DNA of 64,000 nucleotides from Candidatus Methylacidithermus pantelleriae (GTDB taxonomy: Bacteria; Verrucomicrobiota; Verrucomicrobiia; Methylacidiphilales; Methylacidiphilaceae). The number at the start of each line of letters is the position of its first letter. Within the stretch, counting starts at the first letter, position 1. Position numbers and translations under genes: made by a program. The DNA lies in assembly GCF_905250085.1 (NCBI RefSeq), contig NZ_CAJNOB010000002.1, forward strand, positions 1 through 64,000, given 5' to 3'. Positions 29,876 to 39,320 of the stretch are shown here, piece after piece. Below the pieces are notes generated by a model, which had not been told where the DNA came from, ran no database searches, and was given only the letters and a program-made list of their open reading frames with translations.

Positions 29876-30418
29876 ACACTTTTCCGCGCCCCTAAAAGCC
29901 GACAAAATACCTGTCCCAGGAAATCCCGTGGACCGTGCTCTCTCTGGACCCGGTTTTACCAACGGGTTTGCTTTCCCCTACCCGGGACTGGCTCCCTGAA
30001 TTGCAGGCTGCACGATTTTGCCACAGCGGAAAGATGACAAAAGCGGTCGTTTTCCCTCCTCCCGCGAATCCTACGCCGAGGCTGCAAGCAACGCTGGGAT
30101 AAGCAAAACCGGCGACATTGGGATCCTTTTTTTAAAAAATCCTCCCCTCCTTCCCTCGTACCGACTGAAGCCTCTAGAGACTGGCCTTCTCCCTCCAAAC
30201 AACGGCAAGCCAAGCCTTCCTTGGTGGCAAAGTGTTGATGCAGACCCTTCAAACGATAATGGGTAAAAGCTCTCTTTTAACCTGTGTTCACCTTGATTCC
30301 GTGGAAGCCATGTGACCCATCCATGACCAGAGACTTTTTTCCTTGGAGCCCAGTTGACGATAGCGTAAGAAGGATGGAAATCTTTTGATTGGAAGCTCTC
30401 CTCTTTGGGCACGCGGTA
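29876..30418. other. Divergent intergenic region between the cbb operon and the DUF2147 gene
   Basis: No supported gene. It would carry any upstream regulatory sites of the cbb operon on one side and the DUF2147 promoter on the other. No cbbR-type regulator gene is adjacent. A run of seven T near 30127-30133 has no paired stem beside it. Confidence 0.45.
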
Positions 30419-30898
30419 ATGATTTGGCCACTTTGGGTCATTCTCCTTTGTTTTCCTGCTTTCCTCGGGGAACTCCACGCCGGGAGGGCAGAAGAAATGC
30501 GCGCCAATAGCCTGTCAGTAACGGGCCGGTGGATCGAATTTGACGAGGCTACAGGAAAGCCTCACATCATCATCCGGATCTTGTGTCAACAGGGTGAGTA
30601 CCGCGGGATTATTGAAAGACCCATCCAAATCCTTCCCGATGATGATCCCAAGGGGCTTTGCCGATGCTGCAAGGGGGCTTTGCACAACCAACCCATTATC
30701 GGAATGACCATCCTTTGGGGAATGAAAAAGAGCGGCCCGGGAGAGTGGTCAGGGGGGCACGTGCTCGATCCCCGGAACGGAACCATCTACCAGGCCTCTC
30801 TTCGCCTCCAAGAAAACGGGAACAAACTTTTGGTCCGCGGCTACGTCTTGTCCCCCCTTTTTGGGAGAAGCGAGGTGTGGGAACGGGTCAACCCGTAG
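30419..30898 (+). CDS. Secreted DUF2147 family protein
   Basis: A 159-residue protein starting at ATG 30419, with a signal peptide (MIWPLWVILLCFPAFLGELHAG). The mature part matches DUF2147: VTGRWIEFDEATGKPHIIIRI, a Cys pair in LCRCCKG, PIIGMTILWGM, GGHVLDPRNGTIYQASL and VRGYVLSPLFGRSEVWER. The family is found in Gram-negative periplasms and has no settled function. An upstream in-frame TTG would extend it but would spoil the signal peptide. Confidence 0.85.
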   Translation: MIWPLWVILLCFPAFLGELHAGRAEEMRANSLSVTGRWIEFDEATGKPHIIIRILCQQGEYRGIIERPIQILPDDDPKGLCRCCKGALHNQPIIGMTILWGMKKSGPGEWSGGHVLDPRNGTIYQASLRLQENGNKLLVRGYVLSPLFGRSEVWERVNP

Positions 30899-31372
30899 CT
30901 TGATCCCATGGCAGAGATCCCGGCACGCCTTTGGCACAAACCTAGAGCCCCAAAAACGCCTAGACGCGGGCATAAAAGGACTTCCAAGGAACTGCCAGTA
31001 TCGCAAAAAGAAGAACCTCCCGAAACAAGGTGGGGCAAAGGAAGAAAGGAAAAAGCGGTTTTTGTTTCTGGGAGCAATGGATCGAAACGCTACCAGAGTC
31101 TTTGTAGGGGGGAACCCTCAGGAGGATAGGCAGTCCTCCGGAGATCCTGTAAGCATGGTACCGGCGTCTTTCCAGTCGACAAACCAGCCCTTAAAAAACA
31201 AAAAAGTAAGCACGCGGTCTTTTGTAAACCAATGACCTACCGGGCCACGAAAAGGATCTTGGCATCTATCCTAGATCCTTTTTTTCCAACGCTCCTTGGG
31301 GGGGCTTTTTCAGTCCCTCGTAAGCAAAAAGAAAACCGCCTAGCTTGACCGCAAGCAAAACAACCAGCCCCA
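30899..31372. other. Intergenic region
   Basis: 474 bases without a supported gene, containing the terminator at 31251-31285. Short open frames on both strands show no protein-like features. Confidence 0.45.
31251..31285 (+). terminator. Intrinsic terminator
   Basis: AAAGGATCT (31251-31259) and AGATCCTTT (31273-31281) form a perfect 9-bp stem with a 13-base loop, running into seven T residues. It is about 350 bases after the DUF2147 gene and before the permease gene. Confidence 0.7.
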
Positions 31373-32743
31373 ATGCTTCGGCAAGATCCTCCCCACCCTA
31401 CAGCTCCCGGGCAGTCTGAAAGGGTCGATTCCTTTCCCTCCATCCCTTTTAGCAGTGCGGTAGCCCTTGTAGTAGCAGATATGATTGGCACCGGAGTCTT
31501 TACAAGCCTTGGGTTTCAATTGGAAGAACTCCACTCCGCCTTTGCCATTCTCACTCTGTGGATCCTGGGAGGTCTTCTTTCTCTTTGTGGTGCCCTATCC
31601 TATGGAGAACTCGGAGCTGCCTTTCCCCGTTCAGGCGGTGAGTACCGCTTGCTTGGACGAATTTTCCACCCAGCCCTTGGGTTTGCTGCGGGCCTTGTCT
31701 CGCTAACCGTGGGCTTTCCAGCCCCGGTTGCCCTCTCAGCGATGGCTTTCGGAGGCTATGCGGCCCGTGGTCTTGGGCTAACTCTTTCACCCAAGATTCT
31801 CGCGCTAGCCTTGGTGGTACTGGTGACCCTGGTTCACATGGGAGGAATTCCGGAAAGTGCACGCTTTCAAAACGGAGCTACCCTTCTTAAGATTGTTCTT
31901 ATCCTCTCTATGATCGTCGCAGGGATGTTGGCTCCCAAAGCCTCGGGGCTTGCCCTAGAGCCAGTCCCTGAAGAAATACGGGAATTCCTTAGCCCTTCCT
32001 TTGCCGTAGCCCTGGTCTATGTCCTTTACTCCTACGCCGGCTGGAATGCCGCCATCTACATTGCCGGTGAACTCGAAAATCCCCGCCGGCTTCTTCCTCT
32101 GGCTCTGATCACCGGCACCACCTTCGTCACCCTGCTGTACGTTCTCTTTCACGCAGTCCTCCTTTGCCTCGCACCTCCGGCGGTCTTTCAGGGGCAACTG
32201 GAGGTAGCTATGGTCGCCGGAAAACTTCTTTTCGGTCCTTGGGGAGCAAGAATCGTAGCTATTGCTTTATGCCTCGGGCTTGTGTCTTCGGTGAGTGCCA
32301 TGGTTTGGGCCGGTCCTCGAGTGGCTATGGCAATGGGAGAGGATCTCCCCCAGCTGCGATGGCTCGCGAAAAAGAATCAAGGAGGCAATCCCTCCATCGC
32401 CACAGCTCTCCAGGGGATAACGGCCTGTCTTTTTCTTCTCTCGGGAACTTTTTCTCAGGTACTTTCCTACATCCAGTGGACGTTACAACTCTGTTCCTTT
32501 TTGACGGTCTTAGGCGTGATGGTGTTGCGATACCGAGAGCCTGAGCTTCCCCGGCCCTACCGTACCTGGGGATACCCATGGACCCCTCTGCTTTTCCTTG
32601 TTGCCAGCCTTTGGGTACTCATACACCTCCTACATTCGCGTCCGATGGAATCCCTCTGCGGGGCGGCTACTCTTCTCGCCGGTGTTTTGGTCTACTACCT
32701 TCCCATCTTCAACCAGGGAGCAAGACCACCCCAAAACGTTTAG
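31373..32743 (+). CDS. Amino acid permease (APC superfamily)
   Basis: A 456-residue inner-membrane transporter with about 12 membrane segments. The first helix carries MIGTGVFTSLGF, the substrate-binding unwound GTG motif of APC carriers; GGLLSLCGALSYGELGAAFPRSGGEY is the classic second block of the family. Substrate cannot be told from sequence. A 25-residue hydrophilic N-terminus precedes helix 1. It is followed 45 bases later by a secreted hypothetical protein. Confidence 0.88.
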   Translation: MLRQDPPHPTAPGQSERVDSFPSIPFSSAVALVVADMIGTGVFTSLGFQLEELHSAFAILTLWILGGLLSLCGALSYGELGAAFPRSGGEYRLLGRIFHPALGFAAGLVSLTVGFPAPVALSAMAFGGYAARGLGLTLSPKILALALVVLVTLVHMGGIPESARFQNGATLLKIVLILSMIVAGMLAPKASGLALEPVPEEIREFLSPSFAVALVYVLYSYAGWNAAIYIAGELENPRRLLPLALITGTTFVTLLYVLFHAVLLCLAPPAVFQGQLEVAMVAGKLLFGPWGARIVAIALCLGLVSSVSAMVWAGPRVAMAMGEDLPQLRWLAKKNQGGNPSIATALQGITACLFLLSGTFSQVLSYIQWTLQLCSFLTVLGVMVLRYREPELPRPYRTWGYPWTPLLFLVASLWVLIHLLHSRPMESLCGAATLLAGVLVYYLPIFNQGARPPQNV

Positions 32744-32788
32744 GCTCTCCTTGTAGGCTTAACACTTTCTTCCTACATTGGCGGTAGA

Positions 32789-34072
32789 ATGTTTCTTTCT
32801 ATAAGGCATTGGCGGGGATGGCTTTTGGGCCTAGGCTGGTTATTCGGCAGCTTTTTCTCGTCTTGGCTGTTTGCGCAGGACCCTAACACGGTGGCACGCC
32901 TTCTGGCCGGCCTCCCGTCTGAAGGCACACCTGAGGCCGAAGCCATCATGGTCAACCCGGCTTGGGTTGCTCACGCATCCGAAATGGAACGGGCGTGGCA
33001 ATCCATGGAGCGACGCCAGCTTCTTCCCTTGCGAAACTGGGCTTTCCGTTACTTGGGGTGGGCCTCCCAATCGCCTGATCCTGTCGTCTACCCGTTTAGC
33101 GGTCCTGACATCCTCTACCCGATGGCGTTCTTTCCCAACGCCTCTGTCTACGTTCTATGTGGACTCGAGCCGGTGGGCCCGCTTCCACGTCTGGAGGATC
33201 TCCCCCCGGAGATTCTTGGATGGGAGCTAGCCCGCATCCGTCGAACGCTCGACCCTTTCCTAAAATGGAGTTTTTTCATCACAAAGGACATGCGTGTCGA
33301 GCTTAGCTCAGGCCGGATCACCGGGGTTCTCCCTGTTTTTTACCTGTTACTGGCTCGAATGGGGGCCACACTCCACCGCGTGGAATATGTATCGATCGGC
33401 CCCGACGGGAGCGTTCTCCCGGCCTCCGGTGGAAGAGCCGTAGGCGTGCGAATTACCTTTAGCCGCGGTCCGCAGCTTCAGACTCTCTACTACTTCACAG
33501 TAAATCTGGAAAACGATGCGCTTGCCAACCAACCGGGCTTTTTCCATTTTTGTCAGCGCTTACCCCGGGGTCCGGCTTTAGTGAAAGCCGCTTCCTATCT
33601 TTTGCATTCCGAAGCCTTTTCTCGGGTACGCGACTTTCTTTTGGCCCACTCGACCCTGATTGTCCAAGATGATTCGGGTATCCCCATCCGCTTCTTTCTG
33701 TCAGGACGATGGACCTTAAGGGTTTTCGGAAACTACATAGGCCCTATCCCTCTTTTTAAAAACCACTATCAACCCTTGCTGACTTCTCTTTACTTGTCGA
33801 GTAACCCCCCTCCCCTTCCGTTTGGTTTTGGCTACCAGTGGCGACCCGAACGCTCCTCCCTTATTGTGGCGACCGCCCGCACAGGTGGATCATCCCTGGC
33901 ACTAAGCCCTTCGCGCTCGTGGCGACCCTGGAACGTGCCGTCCCCTCAAAGCGAAGCGACTGGAGTCTCTCAACCTCTACCTCATCCCTTAGCAAATCCT
34001 TCCTCAGCCCGGGGAAACCCCTTGCCTTTCTGGCCTCCCGTCTTTTTCCCCTCGCCAGAGGAGGAAGAGTAA
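32789..34072 (+). CDS. Secreted hypothetical protein
   Basis: A 427-residue protein with a signal peptide (hydrophobic residues 11-29 ending SWLFAQ). The mature part starts DPNTVARLLAGLP and has a region rich in aromatic and proline residues: YPFSGPDILYPMAFFPNA, then VYVLCGLEPVGP. Later blocks include GRAVGVRITFSRGPQLQTLYYF and PIPLFKNHYQPLLTSLY. The last 60 residues are Pro/Ser-rich and end in a Glu run. I do not recognise the family, though the domain is compact and frame use is clean. It may be transcribed with the permease. Function unknown. Confidence 0.75.
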   Translation: MFLSIRHWRGWLLGLGWLFGSFFSSWLFAQDPNTVARLLAGLPSEGTPEAEAIMVNPAWVAHASEMERAWQSMERRQLLPLRNWAFRYLGWASQSPDPVVYPFSGPDILYPMAFFPNASVYVLCGLEPVGPLPRLEDLPPEILGWELARIRRTLDPFLKWSFFITKDMRVELSSGRITGVLPVFYLLLARMGATLHRVEYVSIGPDGSVLPASGGRAVGVRITFSRGPQLQTLYYFTVNLENDALANQPGFFHFCQRLPRGPALVKAASYLLHSEAFSRVRDFLLAHSTLIVQDDSGIPIRFFLSGRWTLRVFGNYIGPIPLFKNHYQPLLTSLYLSSNPPPLPFGFGYQWRPERSSLIVATARTGGSSLALSPSRSWRPWNVPSPQSEATGVSQPLPHPLANPSSARGNPLPFWPPVFFPSPEEEE

Positions 34073-34281
34073 ATAAGTAGCTACCTATCCGCCATCCCCG
34101 TTTCTTTTCAGGGAAAGAACCTTCCTACCGTTCCCTCACGCCCACCCTTTTGGGGCAGACCTTGGAGGCTAGCTTCTTGGCCAACCGTGGTGGCACAAAA
34201 CCTTACGGACGGATGTGGGAAAACCAGAGCGGTCAACCACGCCCATGGAATGGGATTAGAATGGTTAGGGATGGCATCGGA

Positions 34282-35463
34282 TCACGGGCTATCCAAACGA
34301 CCTCCCCGTTCCCTGGCCGTAACTCCAACTTCTCGGGCGGCTACAATGGCGTGTTTTTTTCGAGACGCTTTGGTAAGCGATTCTTGGCTCGCGGGAACCA
34401 AATGCTGGGCTTTTTTCGCTGAGGTCTGGAATTCCGTGCCGGAAAAGAAAAGTCGCAAAAAGTGCGCGTCGGAAAAGGAACGGTCCCACCCTTGACGCAC
34501 AATGACGAGTCCCTGCGAAGGAATCACATACATTCTCTGGGAGCCAGACCCCACCGCTGCGACTAGATCCACAGGAGCGTCCTTGCAAATACAGGCCCGC
34601 GTCCAATCCTGTTGCCACCACTTGTGGTGAAGCATCCCCTCAATGGATACCTCGCGGGCGTGCCGGAGGCTAGCCTGGCGATTGGTCCAAAAACCAATCC
34701 CAAACGCACCGTTTGCCCGAGAACCTTCAAAGCAAGCCTGCAGAAAGCGTGGTTCCACAATGGGCCTGCCCCCTCGCACCAATGCGTTTCCCAGTCGCGC
34801 CCACTGGCGAGCTGTCATAACAAAACCGGTCGCCAGGAGGGGATTTCCCTTCCCATCTTCCAGGTAACGTTGTGGCCCGAGACCCAAAGGGCGCAGTACC
34901 CTTCGTTCCAAATACTGCTTCGGGGTTTCTCCGTATCGAGCCAGCTTGACCTCGAGAAGGTGGTGAAAGACTTGAAGCGAAGACGGACCATAGAGGAAAG
35001 CAGAGCCGGGTCGAGCCACCATGGGAAGATGTAAGGCGATCCGGTCTCGATCTTCAAAGCCCGAGCCATGGAGAAAAAAACCAGGCTCCAGACCGCTGGT
35101 AAAATTTAGGAGTTGCCGGACCGTGACCTGCTTTTTGATGGGATCCCGACGCCATTCCGGTACCGAGTCGGACACTCTCTCGTCCAGTGAAAGAATTCCG
35201 TCTTGCACCGCCGCCACAGCGGCCAAAGCCCAAAATCCTTTGGTGCCACTATAGATTCGATAAGGACAATCACGGTCTGCCCGAGAGTAGTCTTCAAAAA
35301 CCACCCTCCCAGATTTAAGGATAAGAAACGCAAAACCATTGTGCTCAGCTGAATAGCGGGCGGCCTCCTTCCATCCCCTGGGAATTTCCGCGATTGCGCC
35401 TGGCGTTGATGCCCTAAAGGCTATCAATGCCCCGAACAGAGCGAAAAACCAAAACCGGTTCAT
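34282..35463 (-). CDS. Secreted serine hydrolase of the beta-lactamase/PBP fold
   Basis: A 393-residue protein from ATG 35463 (MNRFWFFALFGALIAFRAST), chosen because a signal peptide begins there; the frame extends further upstream without support. The serine motif S-x-x-K is Ser72-Gly-Thr-Lys75 in YRIYSGTKGFW. The second motif region reads FLYGPSSLQVF, giving Tyr but no Asn two residues on. LLNFTSGLEPGF is the usual block after the nucleophile. Class C-like esterases, peptidases and beta-lactamases share this pattern; the exact substrate is unknown. A perfect hairpin lies in its leader at 35542-35565. Confidence 0.82.
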   Translation of the reverse strand: MNRFWFFALFGALIAFRASTPGAIAEIPRGWKEAARYSAEHNGFAFLILKSGRVVFEDYSRADRDCPYRIYSGTKGFWALAAVAAVQDGILSLDERVSDSVPEWRRDPIKKQVTVRQLLNFTSGLEPGFFLHGSGFEDRDRIALHLPMVARPGSAFLYGPSSLQVFHHLLEVKLARYGETPKQYLERRVLRPLGLGPQRYLEDGKGNPLLATGFVMTARQWARLGNALVRGGRPIVEPRFLQACFEGSRANGAFGIGFWTNRQASLRHAREVSIEGMLHHKWWQQDWTRACICKDAPVDLVAAVGSGSQRMYVIPSQGLVIVRQGWDRSFSDAHFLRLFFSGTEFQTSAKKAQHLVPASQESLTKASRKKHAIVAAREVGVTARERGGRLDSP

Positions 35464-36397
35464 AGGGCCTGAGGCGAAGGAGCCGCAAGGAAACCTTCGC
35501 TCCATCGCCCACGGTTCTCGGTTACAAAAAAGGCTAAGGGTCCGGCAAGTCTCGAGTTTTGCCGGGCCTTTACTTTCCTTGCCCAATCCAATCTTCTTGA
35601 ATCAAAATCGGCAGAAGCTTTTGGAACATAACCTCCAAAAAACCCCGAGCTTCTTAGGTTGCTCTTACTCCTTTTTATCGAGACAAAGCTTGGCTCACAC
35701 CACGGCTTGCCGCGCGAGAGGAAAAAACGAAGATCCTCCTTTTTACCCTGGATCCACCGAAAGACTCCGAAGATATTGTGGCAGAGATTTATAAGACGGT
35801 GTTTTATTCGGTACTGTCTGACCGCTCTCTGCACCAAGCGCAATCCCTGCCCGAGCTGCCCTCCAAGCCTACTTCCCAAGCTTTCCTTTCGTTTCAGGGT
35901 CAAAAAGAAATCTCACTCTCTCGGTCAAGAGGATATTTCTCGTTTGCCAGCTATGAAGTGCTTTTCATTCTGGAAAACTTTCACAAGCAAACCGGGTATC
36001 CCCTTCCGCCATCGGACAGGAAAGAGGACGAGCCGCGCATCCACGACCTTTGAGAGTCCAGCACCTTGCCGTTTCGGTCTCGAAAGGAAACAACTGCGCC
36101 CCCTGCCGGGCCCTTTCTTTTTGTTTCGAGAAATACCAGCTCCGTGTTCGCGAAGGCTAGCAAAGGGCTTAGGATCGCGAATGTTCCCCTTCCCCGATCC
36201 GTATGACTCCCTATCGGCTGACCGTGTTTTTTTCAAAAGTTTTCCCTCGACCTCAAGTCCGGTCGGTGACGTTCACCACGACTCGTTTTTTTCCGTCTCG
36301 TGGCCCCTTCCCCCACTTGCCGCGTTCCCCTGTGACCACCCACAAGCCGGCTTCCCCGTCCAACTTTTTACACGGAAATCTTCGAAACGCCCACGCT
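35464..36397. other. Long intergenic region
   Basis: 934 bases between two minus-strand genes. Long open frames exist on both strands (for example plus 35659-36447), but their translations are Lys/Arg/Ser/Pro-rich, lack folded-protein pattern and overlap the metallo-hydrolase gene. I see only the hairpin at 35542-35565. Confidence 0.45.
35542..35565 (-). promoter_or_regulatory. Perfect hairpin in the serine hydrolase leader
   Basis: CCGGCAA (35542-35548) pairs with TTGCCGG (35559-35565) around a 10-base loop. Read on the minus strand, the stem is followed 11 bases later by a CCTTTTTT run, about 75 bases before the hydrolase start. It could be a terminator of upstream transcription or a leader attenuator. 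Confidence 0.45.
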
Positions 36398-37174
36398 TCA
36401 AAGCGAAATCCGCATCCCCTCTCGTGCCAGCCGGACCTTCCCGGTAAACCCAGCCTCGCTCGCGATTTTCTGAAGGTTCTCTTCCTGTCCAACCCACTGA
36501 TCCGGGTAATGGATCAACCATACCTCCTCCACTGGCCGACCCAACAATTCCCGAAAAAGGTCCGCTGGCTCCACATGAGCCAGTTCACAAAAAAGGATGC
36601 GCACAGGTTCCGAGACAACAGGCCGGAGATCACTTGCACACCCAAGGTCAGCGGAGTACACACAGCTACCCGATGGCCACTCGACAAGCACTCCACAACA
36701 GCAAAAACAGATCGTAGGAAAATATTTTCCAAACCGAGCTTCCCCGCTGCAAAGATGGGTCGTTCCAAAGGCCGTGAGTTCCCATTCTCCCCAGCAATCC
36801 TTTCGTCCTGGGACGATCCCCGTCCAGTGGATAGGAAAGGGAAGGATCTCAGGAAGAAGTAGACAATGCTCTAGGAGTTTTTTGAGCCCGGCGACGGCCC
36901 CGGCAGGTGCAGATACCTCCAGCGGCGTCTTTCGGTGGCGAAGCCATAGGGTTTGAACCAGTATTGGAAAATGAGCTACATGGTCACTATGCATATGGGA
37001 AAGCCAGATCCGAGACGGCACGCCTACATCCATGGCTTCCCCGACGAGCCACTGCTCTACTGGAGCACCACAGTCCAAGAGCAGGCTCTGGTTCTTGTCC
37101 CAAAGGAGAATCCCCGCATGGTTACGACCGGGTCGCGCCAGACCATCGGCGGTACCAAGGACAACCGCTTCCAT
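36398..37174 (-). CDS. Metallo-beta-lactamase-fold hydrolase
   Basis: A 258-residue protein from ATG 37174 (MEAVVLGTADGLARPGRNHAG). The metal motif HxHxDH is complete: His60, His62, Asp64, His65 in WLSHMHSDHVAHFP. Later ligands are likely His in FGTTHLCSG, Asp in VYSADLG, and His in VWLIHYPDQW. The pattern is of the RNase Z/ElaC-like or Tn3-type MBL hydrolases acting on phosphodiesters, but the diagnostic exosite is not visible, so substrate is open. It is divergent from glgE across 136 bases. No signal peptide, so cytoplasmic. Confidence 0.83.
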   Translation of the reverse strand: MEAVVLGTADGLARPGRNHAGILLWDKNQSLLLDCGAPVEQWLVGEAMDVGVPSRIWLSHMHSDHVAHFPILVQTLWLRHRKTPLEVSAPAGAVAGLKKLLEHCLLLPEILPFPIHWTGIVPGRKDCWGEWELTAFGTTHLCSGEARFGKYFPTICFCCCGVLVEWPSGSCVYSADLGCASDLRPVVSEPVRILFCELAHVEPADLFRELLGRPVEEVWLIHYPDQWVGQEENLQKIASEAGFTGKVRLAREGMRISL

Positions 37175-37310
37175 CCAGGGGATAGTATCCTTACCTTCCT
37201 CTGGGATCAACGCGGGACGTTCATTTTTTCTCTCCGATTTCCTCTGGCGACAAGCACGCACAACGCTGCCGCTTTCCCTAGCCTAAGTAGCGCCAAAGAT
37301 TGACCCCGCC

Positions 37311-39287
37311 GTGAGCAACTCCCTTACGCGTTGGTCAACACCGCCCAAAAAAGTCATTGCCATCCATCGTGTCTATCCCGAGCTCGATTGTGGCTGTTTC
37401 GCCATCCAAAGGGTTTTGGGCGAATCTATTCAGGTAGAAGCCGACATTTTCGCTCACGGGCATGACCGGCTCTTTTGTCGGCTGCTATGGCGCCATGAAA
37501 AGGAAAGCCTGTGGCATAGCACTTCCATGGAAGATATTGGGAATGACCGCTGGCGTGGAACGTTCCTGGTCGAACAATTGGGTAAGTATTGGTATACCAT
37601 TGAAGCCTGGGTGGATCGGTGGGGCAGCTGGCTCGCCGGAACGCAGCGACGTCTCCCTACAGATCCTGACTGGGCAATCGTGTGGGAGTGGGGTGCCTGG
37701 GAATTGGCACAATTTCTAGAAAGAGCCCAGCCAGAGGACCGCCGTCAGCTGGAAGAACTTCGGGAAATTCTTCTCTCTGAAAAGATTTCGCAAGAAGAAA
37801 AAATCTCTCGTGCCCAGGATCCAATACTCCATAAGATTACTCTTCGCTATCCCGACCCCGTTTGCATCACGCGTTACTGCCGGGAACTCCCCGTGCAAGT
37901 CGACCCAAAGCGAGCTCTTTTTTCTACCTGGTACGAGCTTTTTCCGCGCTCTGCGAGCCGAGTTCCCGGTCAACACGGAACCCTTCGGGATTGTGAGGCG
38001 CGCCTTGAGTATGTGGCCCGGCTCGGTTTCGATGTCCTCTACTTGCCCCCGATCCATCCCATCGGTCGAACCGCGCGGCGAGGAAAAAATAACCAGCCCA
38101 CTGCAGCTCCCGAAGATCCGGGTAGTCCATGGGCAATTGGTGACGAGACGGGAGGTCACACGGCTATTCATCCGCAACTAGGGACGCTGGACGACTTCCG
38201 GCAGCTCGTTCGGCGGGCACGCCAGTTGGGTATCGAAATTGCAATGGATCTAGCCTTTCACTGTTCTCCCGACCATCCGTACGTACGCCAACACCCGGAG
38301 TGGTTTGTCCGGTTGCCAAGCGGGCAGATTCGTTATGCGGAAAACCCGCCCAAAAAATATCCTGATATCTATCCTTTTAACTTTGAAGGGGAAGGCTGGC
38401 AAAGTCTTTGGGAAGAGTTAAAAAGGGTCGTCCTTTTCTGGGTGGAACAGGGGGTTCGGACCTTTCGCGTCGATAATCCCCATACGAAACCGTTTGCGTT
38501 CTGGGAATGGCTCCTTTCGGAAGTAAAACAATTACACCCCGATGTCATTTTTCTCTCGGAAGCTTTCACGCGACCGAAGGTCATGTACCAGCTGGCAAAG
38601 TTGGGCTTTTCGCAATCCTACACCTATTTCACGTGGCGCAATACGAAGGAAGAACTCACTTGCTACTTTGAGGAGCTGTTCCATACGGACGTTGCCGAAT
38701 TCTTTCGACCGAACCTGTGGCCGAACACCCCGGACATCTTGCATGAGTACCTCCAAAAAGGAGGGCCGCCAGCCTTCGCGATCCGACTGATCCTGGCTGC
38801 AACCCTTTCTGCAAGCTACGGGATCTATGGGCCGGCCTTTGAGGTTTGCGAACGAGAACCACGAGAACCGGGTAGCGAAGAGTATCGGAACTCGGAAAAA
38901 TACGAAATCCGTCATTGGGACTGGGATACTCCCACCCCCATTCGGGATCTCATTGCAAGGATTAACCGCATCCGGCGAGAACATCCTGCCTTGCAGCAGA
39001 ATCGTCTTTTCCGGTTCCATTGGACGGATAATCCTGCCATTTTGGCCTACAGTAAATGGACCGCCGATGGGAAAGATCGCATCCTTGTCGTCGTGAACCT
39101 CAATCCTTTTCATGTTCAGTCGGGGTTTGTGGAGGTACCGATTGAATCCTGGGGATTGCCCGCCTCGGGGTACCTGGTCGAGGACATCCTTGCGGGGATC
39201 CCGTATCATTGGGAAGGAAACCGGGGGTTTGTCATTCTGGATCCCTCCAAAACCCAGGCCCACATTCTTTGGGTGCGCGGCCCCTAA
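37311..39287 (+). CDS. glgE: Alpha-1,4-glucan:maltose-1-phosphate maltosyltransferase
   Basis: GlgE extends alpha-glucan by adding maltose units from maltose-1-phosphate. Length is 658 residues from GTG 37311. The N-terminal beta domain is followed by the family GH13_3 barrel. Nucleophile Asp388 lies in FRVDNPHTKPFAFWEW and the general acid Glu417 in IFLSEAFTRPK. PPIHPIGRTARRGKNN and the substrate block MDLAFHCSPDHPYVRQHPEWF are hallmarks of GlgE. Maltokinase follows 33 bases later, giving the donor. Neither treS nor glgB is in this window. Confidence 0.95.
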   Translation: MSNSLTRWSTPPKKVIAIHRVYPELDCGCFAIQRVLGESIQVEADIFAHGHDRLFCRLLWRHEKESLWHSTSMEDIGNDRWRGTFLVEQLGKYWYTIEAWVDRWGSWLAGTQRRLPTDPDWAIVWEWGAWELAQFLERAQPEDRRQLEELREILLSEKISQEEKISRAQDPILHKITLRYPDPVCITRYCRELPVQVDPKRALFSTWYELFPRSASRVPGQHGTLRDCEARLEYVARLGFDVLYLPPIHPIGRTARRGKNNQPTAAPEDPGSPWAIGDETGGHTAIHPQLGTLDDFRQLVRRARQLGIEIAMDLAFHCSPDHPYVRQHPEWFVRLPSGQIRYAENPPKKYPDIYPFNFEGEGWQSLWEELKRVVLFWVEQGVRTFRVDNPHTKPFAFWEWLLSEVKQLHPDVIFLSEAFTRPKVMYQLAKLGFSQSYTYFTWRNTKEELTCYFEELFHTDVAEFFRPNLWPNTPDILHEYLQKGGPPAFAIRLILAATLSASYGIYGPAFEVCEREPREPGSEEYRNSEKYEIRHWDWDTPTPIRDLIARINRIRREHPALQQNRLFRFHWTDNPAILAYSKWTADGKDRILVVVNLNPFHVQSGFVEVPIESWGLPASGYLVEDILAGIPYHWEGNRGFVILDPSKTQAHILWVRGP

Positions 39288-39320
39288 GGAAGCCGGGTCG
39301 TTCCGCAAGTAGATACCCCA

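Noticed and set aside
35659-36447. Plus-strand open frame of 262 codons
   Set aside because: Translation is Lys/Arg/Ser/Pro-rich with no hydrophobic core pattern and overlaps the metallo-hydrolase gene antisense.
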